DNA from: an uncultured bacterium
GTDB taxonomy: Bacteria > Bacteroidota > Bacteroidia > CAILMK01
Assembly: GCA_903829945.1 (NCBI GenBank)
Contig: CAIKRV010000069.1
Coordinates: forward strand, 1-34,089
Length of the DNA: 34,089 nt
Direction of reading: 5' to 3'
Below the pieces are notes generated by a model. That model had not been told where the DNA came from and ran no database searches. It saw nothing but the letters and a program-made list of their open reading frames with translations. The position numbers and the translations under genes are program-made. Positions 24,045-33,572 of this stretch are shown here, piece by piece (positions within the stretch are counted from its first letter, which is position 1; every line of letters begins with the position of its first letter).

Positions 24045-25468
24045 TAGAATTGGAAATATATAAATTTAACGGCATCTCCTCCAAAGGATCTTAAAATCAC
24101 CAGCCAGACTAAAATTGAAATAATTATAAAATTAAATAATTTTGGCGACAAATGTCTTTCATCTCTTCTTAATATCCAATCACCGATTAAAAGTGCACCT
24201 ATCGGTAAAAATATTTGATCAATATTCAAAATATCATGAAGCTGAAAAGAACTGCTGAATATTCGTTTGATGTACTTTAAAGCAATAGCGATATTAGGTG
24301 CCCTGAAGAAGATCCAAGCCAAGGTTACAAAGGCAAAAGTGCTGAGCATTTGCCATACTTCTTTAAGACTTGGTAAGGCGCTTTCCTGTGCTACCACAGA
24401 GGACACATGTTTTCTATTTTTATTTAAAAGTAACAAAGGCAAGAATCCACAGGCATGAATAAATCCCCAGGTAATAAAATTCCAACTGGCACCATGCCAA
24501 AATCCACTCACTAAAAATATAATAAAAGTATTTCTGACGGCTTTGGCCTTCCCATTTTTTGATCCTCCTAATGGGATATATAAATAATCTCTAAACCATG
24601 AGGAAAGAGAAATATGCCAGCGTCTCCAAAACTCAGCTATATCTCTGGAAAAATAAGGGAATTTGAAATTACTTAATAATTCAAAGCCCATTAATTTGGC
24701 GGTTCCTAATGCAATATCTGTATAGCCGCTAAAATCACCATAAATTTGAAAACTATAGGCAATGGCACCAAATAATAATGTTAGTGAATGTTGTGATTGA
24801 TAGGTCCCAAAAATTTGATCAACGGTACCTGCAAGGGTATCTGCAATGACAATTTTTTTAAATAAACCCCACAATATTAATTTGCATCCATCCCAAAATT
24901 GTTTTTTATCATACCTTCTTTTTTGCTGAACCTGCGGTAATAAATGATGGGCTCGTTCTATAGGACCGGCAACCAATAGCGGGAAAAAGCATACAAAAAC
25001 AGCATAATCAATAAAGTTTTTTACCGGTTTTTGTTGTCCTCTGTAAATATCAAAAACGTAGGACATTCCATGGAAGGTATAAAATGAAATACCGATGGGT
25101 AAGGCCACTTGTAACAAAAGGGGATGGGTTTGTATGCCAATTGAACTGAAGGCCGCCTGAAACTGGGTTGCAAAAAAGTTGTAATATTTGAATACCGCCA
25201 GGATGCCTAAATTATTCAATACACTAAGCCAAAGGAAGAATTTTGCCTTGCTCTTTACGGAAGATGCTACACCAAAACCATATGCAAAATCAAGCAGGGT
25301 ACTGAGGATAAGCAGTCCCAAAAATTGGTAGCTCCACCAGCCGTAAAAGAAATAACTGGCAAGTAAAATTAATACGTTTTGTAATCGTAAGGATTTGTTA
25401 AATACAAACCAATACAAGCACAATACCACCGGTAGGAACAGTAAAAATTCGAAGGAATTGAATAACAC
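24044..25468 (-). CDS. MBOAT-family membrane O-acyltransferase (AlgI-like)
   Basis: A 474-residue membrane protein with about ten helices. The N-terminus MLFNSFEFLLFLPVVLCLYW is typical of this family and here starts with GTG (25466-25468). Hallmarks are QIYGDFSGYTDIALG, EFWRRWHISLSSWFRDYLYIPLGGS and the catalytic His325 in SGFWHGASWN. It moves acyl groups, usually acetyl, from cytoplasmic acyl-CoA across the membrane to its SGNH partner. It is the first gene of a two-gene operon. No capsule or exopolysaccharide genes are adjacent, so the acceptor cannot be told. Confidence 0.9.
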   Translation of the reverse strand: MLFNSFEFLLFLPVVLCLYWFVFNKSLRLQNVLILLASYFFYGWWSYQFLGLLILSTLLDFAYGFGVASSVKSKAKFFLWLSVLNNLGILAVFKYYNFFATQFQAAFSSIGIQTHPLLLQVALPIGISFYTFHGMSYVFDIYRGQQKPVKNFIDYAVFVCFFPLLVAGPIERAHHLLPQVQQKRRYDKKQFWDGCKLILWGLFKKIVIADTLAGTVDQIFGTYQSQHSLTLLFGAIAYSFQIYGDFSGYTDIALGTAKLMGFELLSNFKFPYFSRDIAEFWRRWHISLSSWFRDYLYIPLGGSKNGKAKAVRNTFIIFLVSGFWHGASWNFITWGFIHACGFLPLLLLNKNRKHVSSVVAQESALPSLKEVWQMLSTFAFVTLAWIFFRAPNIAIALKYIKRIFSSSFQLHDILNIDQIFLPIGALLIGDWILRRDERHLSPKLFNFIIISILVWLVILRSFGGDAVKFIYFQF

Positions 25469-26008
25469 GTTCTGGTAAAAATTTTATATTATGCAGATTA
25501 TTAACTACTTATAATTGAAAAAATGCATAAGTGCCACAAAAATAGGCATTTTCTTTAATTTATTTATTAGGATAATTTAAAGGCCTAAAGGAATATCAAT
25601 TTTTTGAAATCAAATGGTTTAGCATCTTTTCTTCATGGGCGGGCCTAAAAGTTTTGATGGCGATGTGATAAAGATTATGCTAATAAATGTTATTACCAAC
25701 CATTGTTTATAATTAATTAGATTTAGGGATTCTCTGAGCAAGATTATTTCCAAATTAAGGATGGGTTAAATATTCGTCTACTCCCTAAATAAGTTAAATC
25801 CTTTTTAAAAAAAATAATATGTTTGAAGAACGATTTAAAAAGTGTTCCTTTTTTTAGCACTTAATTTTAAGTTTTAAGGTACATTTATTGATTTTTTAAT
25901 TTTTGGCAGATATCAATTTTGTTTTGATGTATTATATTTGTTAATTGATATCTTCTTTCAGCCTATAAACTAGATATTGATTTTAAAAAAAACTAAAAAC
26001 CGGATCGT
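25469..26008. other. Intergenic region between divergent MBOAT and receiver operons
   Basis: 540 bp of AT-rich DNA with no convincing gene. Seen here: weak inverted repeats near the MBOAT start (TTATGCA at 25489-25495 with TGCATAA at 25524-25530; ACTTAT/ATAAGT at 25507-25512 and 25527-25532), a TGTGATAAAGATTA segment at 25665-25677 that only half-matches a Crp/Fnr box, an ATCAA/TTGAT inverted repeat at 25912-25928, and a possible -7 element at 25933-25940. Confidence 0.5.
25933..25940 (+). promoter_or_regulatory. Possible -7 promoter element of the receiver-FIST-kinase operon
   Basis: TATATTTG matches the Bacteroidota -7 consensus TAnnTTTG and lies 68 bp upstream of the receiver ATG. An inverted repeat ATCAA-N7-TTGAT (25912-25928) abuts it. 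There is no TTTG at the ideal -33 spacing, so the call is tentative. Confidence 0.3.
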
Positions 26009-26512
26009 ATGGGTATTCCTAAACTTAACTTCCTTTTAATCGACGATGATGAAGTTTTTAACTACTTGAACAAAAAATCGGTTACAAAATCCGAACATTC
26101 AAAAGATGTTGAAATATTTTTAAGTGCTGCAAATGCCTTAGAATATTTACATGAATTAATAAAATCTAAAAAAGAGTTCCCGGATATTATTTTATTAGAT
26201 ATAAGTATGCCTGTAATGAATGGCTTTGATTTTTTGGAAGCATTTGAAAAATTACCGGTTAAATTCAAGACCAAAACCAGTATTTATATGCTTTCATCTT
26301 CCATGAATGATGAAGACGTAAAAAGTGCAGGCAATTTCACGTCAGTGATAGGTTATTTATGCAAGCCGTTAAATTTGAAAAAGGTTGACGAAATCTGCAA
26401 TGAAGTTCTCAGCTTAAAGAAAACTAAAAAAAAGAACATCAATACTAAAGAAAATTCAAATGAAATCTATACAATACCTATGGAGAGAAAAACAGGGTTG
26501 GCAAACTTGTAA
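26009..26512 (+). CDS. Receiver-only response regulator of the FIST-kinase operon
   Basis: A 167-residue protein with one complete receiver domain: acidic residues Asp12-Asp13 in LLIDDDEVF, phospho-acceptor Asp64 in ILLDISMPVMNG, Ser at 96-97 in MLSSS, and Lys119 in LCKPL. A Lys-rich tail (about 134-150) follows, but there is no DNA-binding or enzymatic output domain. It is first in a four-gene operon with FIST, histidine kinase and DUF1801 genes, and is the probable phosphorylation partner of that kinase. Its last 53 bases overlap the start of the FIST gene. Confidence 0.88.
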   Translation: MGIPKLNFLLIDDDEVFNYLNKKSVTKSEHSKDVEIFLSAANALEYLHELIKSKKEFPDIILLDISMPVMNGFDFLEAFEKLPVKFKTKTSIYMLSSSMNDEDVKSAGNFTSVIGYLCKPLNLKKVDEICNEVLSLKKTKKKNINTKENSNEIYTIPMERKTGLANL

Positions 26513-27614
26513 TCCCGAACAAGAGGAAAACTTTGTGCCGAATGTTTTATTTGTTTTTGGTAGTTCTGCATTGCTAAAAGATAAACAAAATATTATTGGA
26601 ATCAAGGAAAAATTTAAGAATGCTATTTTATTCGGTTGCACCACAGCAGGTGAAATTGTAAATAATAGTGTTTATTACGATAGCATTATTGTTAACGCAT
26701 GTTTATTCGAAAAAACAGAAGTGAAATTTAATCAGGTTCCAATTAATAACAGGGTAGATAGTTTTAATGCAGGGTCAGCTTTAGCATCAAAGTTTGACCA
26801 AGAAAATTTACGATATATATTTGTATTATCGGACGGACTTAATGTCAACGGTTCGGAGTTAATTCGGGGATTACAATCTGAATTTAATGAAAATATTCCT
26901 ATTTCCGGAGGTTTGGCCGGGGACGGGCCTAATTTTAATGAAACTTTTTTATTTAGTGAACAAGGAAATGTTGAATCTAAAATTATTACGGCTTTAGGTT
27001 TTTATGGTGATCATATTAAAATTGGTAATGCAAGTTTTGGAGGATGGGATTCCTTTGGCATTGATAGAACCGTTACCAAGGCCATTGATAATGTATTGTA
27101 CGAAATAGATGGACAACCTGCTCTTGATTTATACAAGTACTTTCTAGGGGAGGAGCAATCTCTAAATTTGCCGGCCTCAGGGTTACTATTCCCTTTATCC
27201 ATGCGCAATGATGCGAGTGCTCGTCCTGTAGTTCGAACTGTTTTAGCTGTAGATGAAGCAAGCAAGTCTATGACTTTTGCAGGGGAAATACCCAGCGGTT
27301 CAGTGGTACGCTTAATGAAGGCAAATTTGGATCATTTAATAAATGGTGCCATTACGGCCGCCAATACTTTACAAAATGATTATTTTAATGATGAAACCAT
27401 AGATTTTGCTTTATTAATTAGTTGTGTGGGTCGAAAAATGGTGCTCAAACAAATTGTAGAAGAAGAAATAGAAGGAGTCAGCAATATCTTAGGCGCTATG
27501 ATAAATATTTCCGGCTTTTACTCTTACGGAGAAATTGCTCAATTTGATAAAAATTCTAAATGTGAATTGCATAATCAATCAATGACCATTACAGCATTTA
27601 AAGAATTAGTTTAA
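26460..27614 (+). CDS. FIST domain sensor protein
   Basis: A 384-residue soluble protein with FIST N and FIST C domains. It shows the N-terminal LFGCTTAGEI segment, ISGGLAGDG near the middle, and the C-terminal CVGRKMVL... ISGFYSYGEIA characteristic of FIST_C. FIST domains are thought to bind small ligands, perhaps amino acids, for signal transduction. No membrane segment or signal peptide is seen. The start MKSIQYLWREKQGW resembles the family, supporting the 53-bp overlap with the receiver gene. The kinase gene begins within its stop codon (TAATG). It is likely the sensory input of the adjacent kinase, which is an inference. Confidence 0.9.
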   Translation: MKSIQYLWREKQGWQTCNPEQEENFVPNVLFVFGSSALLKDKQNIIGIKEKFKNAILFGCTTAGEIVNNSVYYDSIIVNACLFEKTEVKFNQVPINNRVDSFNAGSALASKFDQENLRYIFVLSDGLNVNGSELIRGLQSEFNENIPISGGLAGDGPNFNETFLFSEQGNVESKIITALGFYGDHIKIGNASFGGWDSFGIDRTVTKAIDNVLYEIDGQPALDLYKYFLGEEQSLNLPASGLLFPLSMRNDASARPVVRTVLAVDEASKSMTFAGEIPSGSVVRLMKANLDHLINGAITAANTLQNDYFNDETIDFALLISCVGRKMVLKQIVEEEIEGVSNILGAMINISGFYSYGEIAQFDKNSKCELHNQSMTITAFKELV

Positions 27615-28618
27615 TGTCCGAAATACAATTTCATCGCTTACTGAAAAGACAGCTGAATAAGTTCTTTCCAAACTATGCGGCACAACCGCAACTGCAGGAT
27701 TTTTTGGAGGCCGTAAATAATGCGTATAAAGGTTCTGATGAGGAATATGCAAATTTGGAAAGAATCCTTGAACTTAGCTCTCAGGAACAATTTAAGCTTA
27801 ATCAAGAACTTAAAAAATTTAGTTCTAATTTAGAAGAAATTGTAAAGGAACGCACAGAGGAATTATTGCAAACCAATAATGCCCTGCAAAGTGAAGTGGA
27901 AGTTAGAAAATTGGCTGAAGAGAAATTGCAATTTTATACTGAAGATTTAGAAAAACGAAATAAGGAATTAGATAAATTTGCCTATATCGTTTCACATGAT
28001 TTAAAATCACCTTTAAAAGCCATCAAAGGACTTGCCTTATTGATGCAGGAAGATCTTGAAGAAAATATAACGGATGATCTGACGTATAAAATTGAACTGA
28101 TTTTGGAAACATCTGAAAAGATGAGCAATTTAATTTCTGGAATTTTGCTTTATTCCAAAGCCGGAAGAATCAGTGGCGAAAAAGAAGAGTTTAACAGCTT
28201 TGATTTGGTTAGTGATATCGTGAAATCATTTAAATTGGTAGAATCTTTCAAAATAAATATATCAAAGCATTTACCAAGATTGAAGACTTATAAAATTGCT
28301 ATTGAGCAAATTTTTACAAATTATATTTCAAATGCCATTAAATATACAAATTTAGGGGCACCTGAAATTAGTATTAATTATTTTCAAACCGATACCCATC
28401 ATGTTTTTGGGGTTACGGATAATGGAGAGGGAATAGATCCAAAACATCATGAATCCATCTTTGATTTATTTCAAATGCTTTCTACTAAAAAAGTAAGCGA
28501 TAGTACCGGAATCGGACTGAGTATTGTTAATAAACTAGCGCATGAGTTGGGTGGTAAGGCTTGGGTGGAATCAAATGTTGGCAGTGGCAGTACTTTCTAT
28601 TTTAGTTTAATGAAATAA
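27614..28618 (+). CDS. Soluble sensor histidine kinase
   Basis: A 334-residue cytoplasmic kinase. The N-terminal segment (1-60) is the helical linker (LLKRQLNKFF... FLEAVNNAY) found in related kinases. A coiled coil spans about 55-120, then HisKA with His128 in FAYIVSHDLKSPLKAIKGL. An HATPase domain follows with the N-box NAIKYT, DNGEGID and TGIGLSIVNKLAHELGG. There is no membrane helix and no PAS or GAF domain, so it has no sensor of its own. It overlaps the FIST stop codon by one base, and DUF1801 follows after 7 bp. Its likely partners are the FIST protein (input) and the receiver (output). Confidence 0.92.
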   Translation: MSEIQFHRLLKRQLNKFFPNYAAQPQLQDFLEAVNNAYKGSDEEYANLERILELSSQEQFKLNQELKKFSSNLEEIVKERTEELLQTNNALQSEVEVRKLAEEKLQFYTEDLEKRNKELDKFAYIVSHDLKSPLKAIKGLALLMQEDLEENITDDLTYKIELILETSEKMSNLISGILLYSKAGRISGEKEEFNSFDLVSDIVKSFKLVESFKINISKHLPRLKTYKIAIEQIFTNYISNAIKYTNLGAPEISINYFQTDTHHVFGVTDNGEGIDPKHHESIFDLFQMLSTKKVSDSTGIGLSIVNKLAHELGGKAWVESNVGSGSTFYFSLMK

Positions 28619-28625
28619 AAAAACA

Positions 28626-29066
28626 ATGGCTGTAAAAGAAGCAAAGTTGGCAGAAAATAAAATCAAACCTACTGCAAATGATGTTTTAGTGTATATCCAA
28701 GGAATTGAGGAGCCGCAAAAGCTTGAGGATAGTTTGGTGTTATTGAATTTATTAAAAGAAATATCTAAAACAGAACCGGTTTTGTGGAGCAATTCTTTTA
28801 TTGGTTTCGGTACAAAGATTCACAAAAGTGTGGCAAGCGGCAGATTATCCGAATGGATGCGCATCGGTTTTGCTGCTCGTAAAGGTAATCTGACATTATA
28901 TTTCGGAACCTATATAAATGAATTAGGAAATAGCCTGGAAAAACTCGGTAAATATAAATCTGGTATGGGATGCCTCTACATTAAAAAACTTTCATATGTA
29001 AATATGGATGTGTTGAAGGAGCTATATATTGCGGCATGGAAGAATGAATTGGGGAGTAATTATTAA
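28626..29066 (+). CDS. DUF1801 domain protein
   Basis: A 146-residue soluble protein with a DUF1801 (YdhG-like) fold: the segment EPVLWSNSFIGFG followed by WMRIGFAARKGNLTLYF is typical. Function of this family is not established. It is 7 bp after the kinase gene with no terminator between and is the last gene of the operon. A 137-bp gap without a clear terminator separates it from the convergent propeller gene. Confidence 0.82.
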   Translation: MAVKEAKLAENKIKPTANDVLVYIQGIEEPQKLEDSLVLLNLLKEISKTEPVLWSNSFIGFGTKIHKSVASGRLSEWMRIGFAARKGNLTLYFGTYINELGNSLEKLGKYKSGMGCLYIKKLSYVNMDVLKELYIAAWKNELGSNY

Positions 29067-29203
29067 ATTAAAATTCACTATAGTTTAACAACAAAACATA
29101 ATTTTAATGTTTCTTTTCTTAAAATTTGAATTGTCATTATAAACATCTTCTACTATTTTTTACATATCCCAAAATTGTTAAGTGATTTGCTATGAAAATG
29201 CTT

Positions 29204-32200
29204 TTATTGTTTAACTATTTTTTTAACGATACTTCCAAGCGTAGATTCAATTTTCAGGAAATATATTCCTTTTGGATAAGTATTCATTTTCATAACAAAT
29301 GTTTTATTGGAACTTGTTTCAATATAGGCAATTTGTTGCCCATATATATCAGATAAGCTAAGTACTTTTTTCCCGTTCGTTAAATTAAAATCTATAAACA
29401 AATCTTCATTGACCGGCTGCGGATAAATATTTATTAATTCCTCACCTGATTTTAAAATATTTCCTGTGGAAGTAACTAAACTAATGGAAACCTCATATTT
29501 TTTATGATAATTGGTGTCTTGTGCTGTAACAAGATAGGTGACCGGAGTGCTGAAATTATTTGCACTGGTATCACTGGATTGTTTGTTTCCGTTTACGCTG
29601 ACTTTGGCAGTATTTGCTGTTTTATAATCGGCTATTAGACTCGTGATATTTGTTCCTACCGGCAATAATACGGTAATGGAATCACCACTTATTTTTCCGG
29701 TGGCGGCCGGTGATTTAATGGCATACTGAATCATTGTACAGGCAGTATCCATATTGATAATTACCCCCACAGTATCCATCATAAATAGAGTGGTATCCTT
29801 TGCAATTATTTTATATACTATGGGATTAGTAAAATTACCAACGCTTACATTGCTGGTTTGTGGTTGATGATTTACAACAGCCATCGAAGTATCACTAAGG
29901 GTGAAATTAGGAATCAATGAATCCTTTCTGCTGCCGTATGGAAGCGTGAATAAGTAATGATCACCGAAGTTTCCTTGACTAAGAGCCTTAGCAATTGGCT
30001 TTACATTCAAATCATAATTTTTAAAACCGAGAAAGAAATAAGTAGAATCTGTTGCCGCTAGATTGGTGCCTCCAAAAAATCCGCTAAAGGCATTTGCATT
30101 TACACTCACTTGAATGCTTTTTCTATTGATGCTTGGATGGATGGTAGCAGCATAATTTAAATCATCTATCTGATGAAAATTTGACATAATAGCATTGGTG
30201 ACTGTTACGTCTGAAGAATCAAAGCCGATGACCGGTTCGCTGAGCTTAAAATTGGCAGTATAACTGGAACTGCTTTGCGCAGGTACAATTACTTTTACCG
30301 TTGGATTTCCGGAATCTATCATGACGGAATATTCTTCTGCTTCCCCATAGCCAAGCGTATCGCAGGGTCCTTTCAAGTTATAAAAATCACTCATCACGCG
30401 CAAGCGTAAAAATGTATCTACAATTTTGGGATGTGCCGGAACCGTAAAAGTAAAGGAGCGACGACCTTTACCCGGACTAATTTTTCCAACCATTTCCCCG
30501 GCATCCGTAAAGCTGCCATTATTATTGTAATCAATATACATTTTTACGTTCTCGTCATTATATATACCGTTGGTAACATACACCGTATATTTATTTCCTG
30601 CGCGTAAAACAGTGGATTGCGAGCAAGTATAATCTTCAACATTTATATAATTATCCGTGCTATACCAAGAGGAATTATCAATGGTATTTAGTTCAAACCT
30701 TGCAATACCGATATAATAACAACAAGGTATTTTCGTATAAGGTAAACAACTTGCCGCAATCGTACTATTTGTTATATTTACGTTTATTGTTTTTAGAGAC
30801 GTTCCTGCAAGATTTCCTACTTTCAGACTGATATAATAGATGCCCGGTTTTGTAAATAATATTTCAGGATTTCTGCTGGCGCTGTCACTGGCATTGATGT
30901 ACCGGAAGCCGGAAGCAGGAGAAATGATCCATTGTCTAGAACTAATGGCACCTTCACTGAGATCATTTAAAATATAGGTATTCGGACAAGGGCTCGAGGA
31001 GCTGCTATTGACGGTGAAATTCGATTGAGGTAATTTGTTAAGATCGCGATAGAGGCTGCTTTGCCATATTCCTCTGCCGAAGGTAGCCACACGAATGCAA
31101 CTTTTGGGTGTGCTGTCATTGTACATTTCCAAATCTGTAATACTTGCAATCGATGGCATAGCAGTAGAAAAAAATATCCATTTTTTTAATTTGGAATTGG
31201 TATAATAAATTCCGTTATACGTAGCGGCATATAATCCGGTATCCGTATCATATTGATCCGCCAAAAATTTTATTATATAAGATCCCGGCAATCCCTTACT
31301 AATATTGACCCATGTTTTACCCTTATTGCGGGAAATATAAATGGCCGTATTCTGCGAAACATAAACGTGATTAACATTAAACGGACTCGCAAGTACTTGT
31401 GTAACGTAGGTAGAATTATCAGGGGGCGTTAAAGTAGTATATTTGGGCTTTACCGCAAGTATATTATCACTGCGAAATAAGCGCCAGTAATAATCGGAAT
31501 AGTATAATAAATTAGAAGAAAATCTTGAAGTGGAAATTGAATTCAAAATAGCAGGAACACTATCGCTGATACTGGTCCATGTTACGCTTGCTGCAGCGGC
31601 ACGGAAGTTTTTGCTTCGTTCCAAATGATAGGTGCCACAATAGGCTACATTGGTATCCGTTTTTGATAATTCCATAATACCCACCGATCCGATATAATCG
31701 ACAGCATATGTATTTGCATTGTGACGATCGGAATAGCGTTCCTCATAATAATAGGAGGTATCCTTCGTGTCAAATACATAATCGTCCGTACCATCACCGC
31801 CTTGTACGGTATAAGTAATATTATTTCTGATCAGATCCACGCCATTATCCTGAAGGCCGCCCACACAAATTTCTCTTCGGGTAAGGCTTTGCCCCAAGGT
31901 ATAAAATTCAGAGGCGGAAAGCCCGTCGCTAATGGTCGTCCAAGTATTACCAGCATCAGTGGATCTATCCACGCCGCCATCATGATTGACGTATAATTCG
32001 TTGCTATTAAATGGCGAAAATTCCATGCCGTGCTTATCCGCATGAACACCATTGACCCAATAGGATTTTAATGTCCAGTTCTTTCCGGAATTAATGGATT
32101 TCCAAATATTGATGGCGCTAATATATACAGTACTTGCATTATTCGGATCCACGGCAATAGCCAAGTTATAGGCACCTTGTCCATCATTGGAAGTACCGTT

Positions 32201-33163
32201 CCAGCTATAGCCAAGTACATTGGGTGTATCAATAATTTTGGTAAAAGTTTTTCCGCTATTGGTGGACTTGAACATACCTCCGAAAAAAGTAGGATTTCCG
32301 TTTTGTCGCCATCCAGCCGCATAAACCACATTGGAATCTGCCGGTGTTACGGCAAGCGCAATACCGGACATGGTATCTTTTGATTTCAGTACTTTTCCGG
32401 TCCAGCTTTCCCCCAAATCATTAGAGTAATAAAAGCTATTAAAAGAACCTGCATAAAGCGTATTATTGCTATTGGGTTTCATCAGTAATTCCCGGAAATA
32501 ATCAACGCTTGATTTTAGTTTCCATGAACTTCCTCCATTAATGCTTTTATAAATTCCATTGGAAGTAGCTGCAATAATTACACCGGTATCATAGGGGCTC
32601 ATCACCATTTTTGAAATGAGATATGAACTTAAAGATTTACCGATAGGATTCCAGGTTTTTCCACCATCGTATGTTTTCCAAACGCCCAAACTGGCATAAT
32701 AATAATTAGGGTCACCGGTGCCCAGATACATGGTATTCGGGTTTTTAGGATTGATGAGCAGGCAGGCGCATCTGGTATAAGGCAGGCCATCGGTTAGTGA
32801 GCGCCAGGTGGCACCCTTATTGATGGAACGCCAAAGACCACCCGAGGAGGAAACAGCGAAAATTATATTGCTATCGGTAGGATGAAATACGATTTGACAA
32901 ACCCTGCCCATCCCTGTGGTTTGTATGCTCGGATCCTGTGGAAACTTTACGGGACCCACTTGCGTAAATGAGGCATTTTGTGCCTGAAGAAAAGATGCAG
33001 TGAAGAACATCCAAACAAAATAAATCGCAATTATTTTCACCGGACGAGTAGCACGAAGCAATCGGAACGGGAGTGATGCTGCTTTCATAAAATAGTTTGC
33101 GAACCTGCCAAGGGGCATATTTTGTCCAAAAGGAGCGTATTTTCTTAAGCTTTTACTGCTCAT
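29204..33163 (-). CDS. Large secreted beta-propeller protein with T9SS sorting domain
   Basis: An exported multidomain protein of about 1,320 residues. A hydrophobic signal segment (VKIIAIYFVWMFFTASFLQAQ) is followed by a long sortilin/BNR-type beta-propeller region (about 650 residues, repeated SxxxGxxW units such as SINKGATWRSL and STNSGKTFTKI). Next come a PKD-like domain, a GEVED domain (MYIDYNNNG... GEAEEYSV), an Ig-like domain, two DUF5018-like repeats, and a type A C-terminal sorting domain (INIYPQPVNEDLFIDF... GIYFLKI). It is probably surface-attached or released by T9SS. The enzymatic or binding role is unknown. The frame opens at 33196; ATG 33163 overlaps the upstream stop (ATGAGCAGTAA) and is preferred, while ATG 33088 gives a more ordinary signal peptide. 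Confidence 0.85.
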   Translation of the reverse strand: MSSKSLRKYAPFGQNMPLGRFANYFMKAASLPFRLLRATRPVKIIAIYFVWMFFTASFLQAQNASFTQVGPVKFPQDPSIQTTGMGRVCQIVFHPTDSNIIFAVSSSGGLWRSINKGATWRSLTDGLPYTRCACLLINPKNPNTMYLGTGDPNYYYASLGVWKTYDGGKTWNPIGKSLSSYLISKMVMSPYDTGVIIAATSNGIYKSINGGSSWKLKSSVDYFRELLMKPNSNNTLYAGSFNSFYYSNDLGESWTGKVLKSKDTMSGIALAVTPADSNVVYAAGWRQNGNPTFFGGMFKSTNSGKTFTKIIDTPNVLGYSWNGTSNDGQGAYNLAIAVDPNNASTVYISAINIWKSINSGKNWTLKSYWVNGVHADKHGMEFSPFNSNELYVNHDGGVDRSTDAGNTWTTISDGLSASEFYTLGQSLTRREICVGGLQDNGVDLIRNNITYTVQGGDGTDDYVFDTKDTSYYYEERYSDRHNANTYAVDYIGSVGIMELSKTDTNVAYCGTYHLERSKNFRAAAASVTWTSISDSVPAILNSISTSRFSSNLLYYSDYYWRLFRSDNILAVKPKYTTLTPPDNSTYVTQVLASPFNVNHVYVSQNTAIYISRNKGKTWVNISKGLPGSYIIKFLADQYDTDTGLYAATYNGIYYTNSKLKKWIFFSTAMPSIASITDLEMYNDSTPKSCIRVATFGRGIWQSSLYRDLNKLPQSNFTVNSSSSSPCPNTYILNDLSEGAISSRQWIISPASGFRYINASDSASRNPEILFTKPGIYYISLKVGNLAGTSLKTINVNITNSTIAASCLPYTKIPCCYYIGIARFELNTIDNSSWYSTDNYINVEDYTCSQSTVLRAGNKYTVYVTNGIYNDENVKMYIDYNNNGSFTDAGEMVGKISPGKGRRSFTFTVPAHPKIVDTFLRLRVMSDFYNLKGPCDTLGYGEAEEYSVMIDSGNPTVKVIVPAQSSSSYTANFKLSEPVIGFDSSDVTVTNAIMSNFHQIDDLNYAATIHPSINRKSIQVSVNANAFSGFFGGTNLAATDSTYFFLGFKNYDLNVKPIAKALSQGNFGDHYLFTLPYGSRKDSLIPNFTLSDTSMAVVNHQPQTSNVSVGNFTNPIVYKIIAKDTTLFMMDTVGVIINMDTACTMIQYAIKSPAATGKISGDSITVLLPVGTNITSLIADYKTANTAKVSVNGNKQSSDTSANNFSTPVTYLVTAQDTNYHKKYEVSISLVTSTGNILKSGEELINIYPQPVNEDLFIDFNLTNGKKVLSLSDIYGQQIAYIETSSNKTFVMKMNTYPKGIYFLKIESTLGSIVKKIVKQ

Positions 33164-33551
33164 TTTTCTTTTTATGATTTTGTTCCCATATTTCAATTTG
33201 CTTGGCCGGACTTAGCACCTTTCCATCCGGACCCACCAAGTTTTTAGCGGATTGCTCCCATGCCTTGAATCGTTTGTATTCATAGGCATATTTTATATTT
33301 TCATTTCCTTCACCTTCAAAGCCTTTTTCATTTTCCTCCTGATCATTTTGAGGTTTGGGTCTATTTTTCCAATAAAGATAAAACGCACGTTCTGCCTTGG
33401 CAAATACCAATGAGGTATCATCCATCATCTTGATCCAATAAGGATAATTGGCTGTATCAGCAGGCATGGGGCTTGCTTTCCTTTGTGCATATATACCTGA
33501 ACTACCCGCAAAAAGGGATATAATAAATAAAAATAAAAGCTTTTTTAACAT
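33153..33551 (-). CDS. Small secreted protein paired with the propeller protein
   Basis: A 132-residue protein with an N-terminal signal peptide (MLKKLLFLFIISLFAGSSGIYAQ) and a charged, helix-prone mature part rich in Lys, Glu and aromatic residues (YWKNRPKPQ, YEYKRFKAWEQ). I do not recognise the family. It overlaps the propeller gene by a few bases, implying translational coupling, so the two may act together, for example as chaperone, anchor or partner. Confidence 0.75.
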   Translation of the reverse strand: MLKKLLFLFIISLFAGSSGIYAQRKASPMPADTANYPYWIKMMDDTSLVFAKAERAFYLYWKNRPKPQNDQEENEKGFEGEGNENIKYAYEYKRFKAWEQSAKNLVGPDGKVLSPAKQIEIWEQNHKKKNEQ

Positions 33552-33572
33552 GTCTCTAATTGATCATCAAGA

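Noticed and set aside
25665-25677. TGTGATAAAGATTA as a Crp/Fnr site
   Set aside because: The right half does not match TCA, and it lies about 200 bp from one start codon and 340 bp from the other.
25819-25857. Short ATG-started frame of 12 codons in the 540-bp intergenic region
   Set aside because: It is too short and has no conserved features or context to support a leader peptide.
31721-31996. Plus-strand reading frame of 91 codons inside the propeller gene
   Set aside because: It is a shadow of the conserved beta-propeller coding sequence with no family likeness.
33560-33570. TTGATCATCAA as an Fnr box
   Set aside because: The half-sites are separated by one base only, so it was kept as a near-palindrome, not a box.
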